Origin: JALZAI01 sp038212215
GTDB taxonomy: Bacteria > Actinomycetota > Actinomycetes > Mycobacteriales > Jatrophihabitantaceae
Direction of reading: 5' to 3'
Length of the DNA stretch: 58,919 nucleotides
Assembly: GCA_038212215.1 (NCBI GenBank)
Contig: JBBQUT010000030.1
Location: 1-58,919 of the forward strand
The notes below the pieces were generated by a model, which was given only the letters and a program-made list of their open reading frames with translations, was not told where the DNA came from and searched no databases. Numbering within the stretch: the first letter of the stretch is position 1; each line of letters starts with the position of its first letter. Both the position numbers and the translations under genes were made by a program. Positions 56,219 through 58,919 of the stretch are shown in pieces.

Positions 56219-56656
56219 TCAATTCCCGATACGCCGACGTGGTGCGGTCATGCCGACAGCGCGTTCGCGTCCTCGACCATCCATCCAAAGTCCGCCAACC
56301 GGCTCATCGCGGAAGAGGGTGTATTCGGGGTCTGAAGCCCCCGGTGTCCAGGGGCAATCGTGCGACGTAGTTAGGCGCCAACCGACCATGACGAGCGGCA
56401 CGGCTACCACCACGTGCAGCGCCAGCAGCCACGCCGCGGTGGTAGCGGTGGCCGCCGCCGCAACCGGCGCGGCGCCGCTCACCGCGAAACCTGCGATCAC
56501 GAGCGCGAGGAACACGCCGCGGGGTCTGTGTGTGCGGCCGGCGATCTCGACCACGGCACAGGCTGCGAGACCACCTGCGACTGTCGCGGCGGCCACGGCA
56601 CCCAATGGCACCGGCACGTGTCCACCGCGACTGTCCACCAGCAGATCTCCGGACAC
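56219..56656 (-). CDS. DUF6069-like membrane protein, N-terminus uncertain
   Basis: The listed frame (GTG 56656) gives 145 residues with three hydrophobic segments (VPLGAVAAATVAGGLAACAVVEIA, GVFLALVIAGFAVSGAAPVAAAAT and AAWLLALHVVVAVPLVMVGW), resembling DUF6069 proteins. Upstream codons in the same frame encode LLPGTGIALAAALATYGLARL, an obvious first membrane helix, but that extension has no ATG or GTG before a stop at 56773-56771. An ATG at 56774 in the neighbouring frame (MSPDEARPVRSSAFSPAA) may be the true start if one net base was gained near 56710. The C-terminal 40 residues are polar. Confidence 0.6.
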   Translation of the reverse strand: MSGDLLVDSRGGHVPVPLGAVAAATVAGGLAACAVVEIAGRTHRPRGVFLALVIAGFAVSGAAPVAAAATATTAAWLLALHVVVAVPLVMVGWRLTTSHDCPWTPGASDPEYTLFRDEPVGGLWMDGRGRERAVGMTAPRRRIGN

Positions 56657-56926
56657 GAGGCGCGCGAGGCCGTAGGTGGCCAGTGCCGCGGCAAGTGCTA
56701 TGCCGGTACCCGGCAGGAGCTGCCGCCGGGCTGAATGCGCTGGAGCGAACTGGGCGGGCCTCGTCCGGACTCATACATCTTTAGCAGTAAACATAGGCGT
56801 GGGAGTATGCGCCGTCACGCTCGGCGGCAAGTGGCCGCCCAGGCACGGTTCCGGCTCACTCGATCCACCGGCGGAAAGAACCCGACGCGTGATGGGGCCA
56901 GCACCAGTCCCATGCCGGGCGGGGCG

Positions 56927-57364
56927 TCAGCCCTCGTCCGGCAACTGATCCAGCGCGCGGGTGGCAAGCTGACGCAGACCTTCCAGCTCCGCGGGCTCCA
57001 GGCCGGAGAAGCGTCGCGCGAAGAAGGCGTCCTGTTCCGGACTCAGACGATCGACGAGCACGCGACCTCGGTCGGTCAGCCACAGACAGTTCGCCGCACC
57101 GTCAGTGTCGCGACGAACCAAAGCGACCGACTCCAGCTTGGTAACGAGCTGCGAGACACCGCCGGGCGTCACACCGCGAGACTGTCCCAGAGCCACCTGC
57201 GTCACACCCGGGGAACGACCGACCGTCCGCAGCAACTGGAACTGCGCGGGGCTCAGACCATCCCGGCGAAGGATCACGGCGGCATCCTGAGCCGTGCAGT
57301 GAACGATACGAGCCAGGATGCCGAAGATCTCTGCGCTGGCCTGAGCCCGCTTCACGTGTTCCAT
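56927..57364 (-). CDS. MarR family transcriptional regulator
   Basis: 145 residues from the second in-frame ATG (MEHVKRAQASAEIFG); the frame is open to 57406. Winged helix: LRRDGLSPAQFQLLRTVGRSPGVTQVALGQSRGVTPGGVSQLVTKLESVALVRRDTDGAANCLWLTDRGRVLVD, with the wing DTDGAANCLWLT in place of the more common DxRDRR. The C-terminal helices form the dimer. It is divergent from the DUF6318 lipoprotein gene across about 150 bases. The target genes are not evident. Confidence 0.85.
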   Translation of the reverse strand: MEHVKRAQASAEIFGILARIVHCTAQDAAVILRRDGLSPAQFQLLRTVGRSPGVTQVALGQSRGVTPGGVSQLVTKLESVALVRRDTDGAANCLWLTDRGRVLVDRLSPEQDAFFARRFSGLEPAELEGLRQLATRALDQLPDEG

Positions 57365-57510
57365 GAGCCCCAGTGTCGCAGCGGTGAGCCCACGCCCACC
57401 CGACATATGCTCAACTGCGACAAGCCGCCAAACCGGTCTTCCACCTCACGTCGTCCACAGCATTCTTCGGCGTGTTTGCTGCGTGAGCCGCCGACGACCA
57501 TGATGGCGCG

Positions 57511-58128
57511 GTGCCCCGCCGCTGGATTGGCCTCGCCGTCCTGGTCGGCTGCGCCCTGACCGCGTGCACAAACCGGCAAAGCGCTCCAACCACGACACCG
57601 CCCAGCACTGCGACCCATCAGGCGGTGACCACGCCCGCCCCGTCGACTCCGGCGCCATCCGCCGGGCCTCTCACCACCGGCCCCGGCATCCAGCCCGGAG
57701 AGAAGCCGCCTGTGCTGCCGGAGGGTGCCAAGCAACACACGCGCGACGGCGCTACCTCGTTCGCTGGCTACTATCTCCGTGCGCTGGACTGGAGCATCGC
57801 AACCAACGACCCCTTTCTGCTTCGCGCGATTAGCGCGGCATCCTGTAGCGCTTGCCGTCGACAGATCATCGGTCTACTTAAGGTTCAACGGTCGGGCACG
57901 AAACTAACTGGCGGCCGGCTTACGATTCTTAACTTTGAACTAGTGCGCAACACCTATTCTATCAAAGCCGATTATGCATTCTCGGTAAGATTGCATGAAA
58001 ATCGGGAGGAGTCGCGTACCCCGTTGTCGGCGCCAAGCACCGTTTCTGTCGCGCACAAATCTAACTCGATCATTTTTGTGAGCTGGCTGAGTCGCGGTTG
58101 GCAAATCGTCGAGTTTGGAGCGTCATGA
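57511..58128 (+). CDS. DUF6318 family lipoprotein
   Basis: 205 residues. Lipoprotein signal: MPRRWIGLAVLVGCALTAC with lipobox LTAC and lipid-modified Cys19, then a Thr/Pro/Ser-rich linker (about 22-65) and the globular part PVLPEGAKQHTRDGATSFAGYYLRALDWSIATNDPFLLRAISAASCSACRRQI, typical of DUF6318. Start GTG at 57511. From about 57880 the gene is visibly more A/T-rich, with codons such as TTA and ACT that the neighbours avoid. The stop overlaps the next gene (ATGA). Confidence 0.82.
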   Translation: MPRRWIGLAVLVGCALTACTNRQSAPTTTPPSTATHQAVTTPAPSTPAPSAGPLTTGPGIQPGEKPPVLPEGAKQHTRDGATSFAGYYLRALDWSIATNDPFLLRAISAASCSACRRQIIGLLKVQRSGTKLTGGRLTILNFELVRNTYSIKADYAFSVRLHENREESRTPLSAPSTVSVAHKSNSIIFVSWLSRGWQIVEFGAS

Positions 58129-58919
58129 ACGCTGCTCCGCAAGAAATTCGCAAACGTCTCGCGGCGTCGCTGATCGTCATGACATTACTGATTGTGGTAT
58201 CGTTCAGCCTGGACACTTCGGGAACGGCCCCCGCGCGAGCCGCTTCTCTCAGGTCCGGTAATTGCGCCCCGGGATTCGCGGGATCGAGCGGCCTGGACAC
58301 CTTTCGTCTCGACGGAACGAGACGATGCGTCTCGGCTTCTAAGGGCCAGTCGGACCAGCACTCGCCAGCAGCGCCGGCAACGCGCATCGTCGATTGTGGG
58401 CAGCGGCAGGTTATCGGACGGTTGAGTGCACCGTCGACCAATGTGTGCGCGATATCGCAGCAGATATGTGGTGTGACGAGCGCTGCGCAGTTGCGCGCAG
58501 TGCCCGGCGGCGAAACGACTCAGCTCACCCTCACCCGGCAGCCGAACGGCACTTTCACGCCCGGCCTAACCGTCTGCAATGCGCTGCCCGGAGCTGCGGC
58601 GCGGCCTGAGGTGACGGTGGCGATGGTGAGGGCTCAGGTGCAGAAGTTGCTTCCGCGTCCTGCTGTGCGTACGACTGGCGTGAACTCCCCGACGTTGGTG
58701 AACATTGACACCATTTTCTGGATTGCCACGCCGGCCGAGCGGACGCTGGGCACGGTCACCCTGCTGGGGTATCGGGTCGATTTGCGTGCTCACTTGGACG
58801 GTGTCGCGTGGGAATTCGGTGACGGGGTCACCGACTCCACGACTAGCCCGGAGCCGGCGTACCGGGCGAGCGATCCGTGCGACACGGTGCATTGCGCCGG
58901 TTACTACAGCCATATCTAT
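58125..58919 (+). CDS. Secreted PKD-like domain protein (partial, runs off the window)
   Basis: Open for 265 codons from an ATG that overlaps the DUF6318 stop (ATGA) to the window end. An N-terminal segment (RLAASLIVMTLLIVVSFSLDTSGTAPARAAS) looks like a signal peptide. The middle has paired cysteines (CGQRQ, CAISQQICG, CNALPG), and the end reads GVAWEFGDGVTDSTTSPEPAYR...HCAGYYSHIY, the EFGDG core of PKD folds. It is part of the same exported module as the lipoprotein; a surface or adhesive role is possible. Confidence 0.7.
   Translation, partial: MNAAPQEIRKRLAASLIVMTLLIVVSFSLDTSGTAPARAASLRSGNCAPGFAGSSGLDTFRLDGTRRCVSASKGQSDQHSPAAPATRIVDCGQRQVIGRLSAPSTNVCAISQQICGVTSAAQLRAVPGGETTQLTLTRQPNGTFTPGLTVCNALPGAAARPEVTVAMVRAQVQKLLPRPAVRTTGVNSPTLVNIDTIFWIATPAERTLGTVTLLGYRVDLRAHLDGVAWEFGDGVTDSTTSPEPAYRASDPCDTVHCAGYYSHIY

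Overview
The window is high-GC DNA with overlapping gene starts and stops, many GTG starts and strong GGAG-type ribosome sites. With BTAD/SARP regulators, an F420-type LLM oxidoreductase, DUF1918, DUF6318 and a DosR/DosS pair, this points to an actinomycete (Actinomycetota). The lineage below phylum cannot be fixed from the sequence alone. I see no rRNA, tRNA, CRISPR array, transposase or prophage gene.

Layout. 1-7.7 kb: end of a phosphoesterase, an SDR, a zinc alcohol dehydrogenase, an MMPL exporter, and a broken thioredoxin-reductase-like gene divergent from an XRE-cupin regulator. Two copies of a 71-bp repeat sit exactly at stop/start overlaps here. 7.9-16.4 kb: methyltransferases, an LLM oxidoreductase, a large BTAD-NTPase regulator and a BTAD-alpha/beta hydrolase fusion; heptamer direct repeats spaced 11 bp flank the regulator. 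16.5-20.7 kb: PadR, an alanine-dehydrogenase-like enzyme, and TetR divergent from a two-gene ABC exporter. 20.7-31.9 kb: pyruvate phosphate dikinase coupled to an Acg-type nitroreductase, divergent from GAPDH plus a lone E2-type acyltransferase domain; then DUF4342/DUF1918, alcohol dehydrogenase, DUF779, aldehyde dehydrogenase and a second Acg protein. 32-39.6 kb: one operon aceB-glcD-glcE-glcF-permease for glycolate use. 39.8-45.7 kb: a secreted protein, a DEDDh exonuclease overlapping a cNMP/CBS/DUF294 protein, a GAF-GGDEF cyclase, and TrmL. 45.9-56.2 kb: CoA-transferase, DosR, DosS, a DoxX-like protein, a third Acg protein, a universal stress protein, then phosphoketolase and acetate kinase. 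56.2 kb to the end: a membrane protein, MarR, a DUF6318 lipoprotein and the start of a PKD-like secreted protein.

How it fits together (inference). From about 20.7 kb on, the content reads as a hypoxia/dormancy island: a haem-type redox sensor kinase and its regulator, three Acg proteins, a stress protein, and energy routes that need little respiration (PPDK, GAPDH, phosphoketolase-acetate kinase, alcohol/aldehyde dehydrogenases, CoA-transferase, glycolate-to-malate). A good DosR-type palindrome lies between the acg-ppdK and gap-E2 operons.

Several reading frames are broken by one net base (about 6.38, 14.42, 15.88 and 52.40 kb, possibly also near 5.96 and 56.71 kb). Either the assembly carries indels or these genes are decaying.
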